The notes beneath the pieces are model-generated. The model was not told the origin of the DNA. It was given only the letters and a program-made list of their open reading frames with translations, and did not search any database. A stretch of DNA of 7,288 nt from Pirellulales bacterium (GTDB lineage Bacteria > Planctomycetota > Planctomycetia > Pirellulales > JALHLM01): contig JALHLM010000311.1 in NCBI GenBank assembly GCA_022844585.1, positions 1 to 7,288 of the forward strand. Reading direction: 5' to 3'. How positions within the stretch are numbered: the first letter of the stretch is position 1; each line of letters opens with the position of its first letter. The translations under genes were made by a program, and so were the position numbers. Of the stretch, positions 7,063 to 7,288 are shown piece by piece.

Positions 7063-7086
7063 AAACAACCATGGAAACAACCATGA
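7063..7086 (+). repeat. 12-bp tandem duplication that doubles a start codon
   Basis: AAACAACCATGG (7063-7074) is followed at once by AAACAACCATGA (7075-7086), differing only in the last base. Each copy contains an ATG (7071 and 7083), and the two are in frame with the downstream gene, so that gene has two start codons in equivalent contexts. Confidence 0.95.
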
Positions 7087-7288
7087 GTCGAGTCCCCGGG
7101 TGGTTGATTTGCTGGCTGCTAATGGCGAACGCGCTCGTCGTCGCCGACGATCGGGCTGGTCATAGAGAAATCTTGGCCGAGGCCGAGACCCGGTTGAAGG
7201 CGATCTACGACGAGCGAGAGTTTGCGCCTGCGACGTTTTCCGGTAAGTGGCTGCGAGATAGCTCCGGCTACGTGGTTCTCGAAAAACC
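7071..7288 (+). CDS. Exported protein, probably N-terminus of an S9 prolyl-oligopeptidase/DPP IV-type peptidase, 3' partial
   Basis: The frame is open from ATG 7071 (or 7083) to the window edge, giving 72 complete codons. A signal peptide is clear: from the second Met, SRVPGWLICWLLMANALVVA with probable cleavage after VVA. The mature start, a helix containing AEAETRLKAIYDEREFAPATF followed by SGKWLRDSSGYVVLE, resembles the opening of planctomycete S9 peptidases, in which the first blade of the beta-propeller follows a WLPDGSGYTVLE-like motif. The Ser-Asp-His catalytic domain lies outside the window, so peptidase identity is inferred from this short segment. No Shine-Dalgarno precedes either ATG. 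It lies 48 bp after the hydroxyproline dehydratase-like gene on the same strand. Other secreted propeller proteins could begin in a similar way. Confidence 0.6.
   Translation, partial: METTMSRVPGWLICWLLMANALVVADDRAGHREILAEAETRLKAIYDEREFAPATFSGKWLRDSSGYVVLEK

Noticed and set aside
6336..7064. Minus-strand frame of 242 codons opposite the dehydratase
   Set aside because: It is the antisense shadow of a clearly conserved enzyme and has no protein-like features of its own.
1..7288. CRISPR arrays, tRNA or rRNA genes, phage or defence modules
   Set aside because: Searched by eye on both strands; no regularly spaced repeats, cloverleaf-like segments or recognisable defence genes were found.

Overview
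The window has the look of a planctomycete chromosome. It is moderately GC-rich, its genes are widely spaced and often monocistronic, and it carries several protein types common in that phylum: a DcaP-like outer-membrane barrel, a secreted DUF4832-type glycosidase-like protein and a secreted S9-type peptidase. This attribution rests on recognised protein families, not on any marker gene.

Layout, left to right. (1) A YtcJ-like metal-dependent amidohydrolase runs in from the left edge (1-1746, +), with its start outside the window. (2) A small four-helix membrane protein of unknown function (1812-2225, +) follows after 65 bp. (3) It converges, with an 11-bp gap, on a DcaP-like outer-membrane porin (2237-3598, -). 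(4) The 355 bp between the porin and the next gene contain what appears to be the decayed left end of an IS21-family insertion sequence: repeated GAAAGTGGTG motifs, a good Shine-Dalgarno and a broken istA start. (5) A secreted DUF4832 family, TIM-barrel-like protein (3954-5342, -). (6) A 576-bp stretch with no convincing gene (5343-5918). (7) An enolase-superfamily enzyme, best matched to cis-3-hydroxy-L-proline dehydratase (5919-7022, +), with a TTG start set by an upstream AGGAA. (8) After 48 bp comes the first part of an exported protein resembling the N-terminus of planctomycete prolyl-oligopeptidase/DPP IV-type peptidases (from 7071, +), which runs off the right edge.

How they may work together. 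The last two genes could form a small unit for using proline- or hydroxyproline-containing peptides, with peptide cleavage outside the cytoplasm and hydroxyproline dehydration inside. That is an inference from family identity and adjacency. The other genes look independent: strands alternate and no other operon is evident.

No clearly new multi-gene system is visible. The points most worth checking are the IS21 relic, a 12-bp tandem duplication that doubles the start codon of the last gene, the cysteine-bearing tail of the amidohydrolase, and the possible hydroxyproline module.
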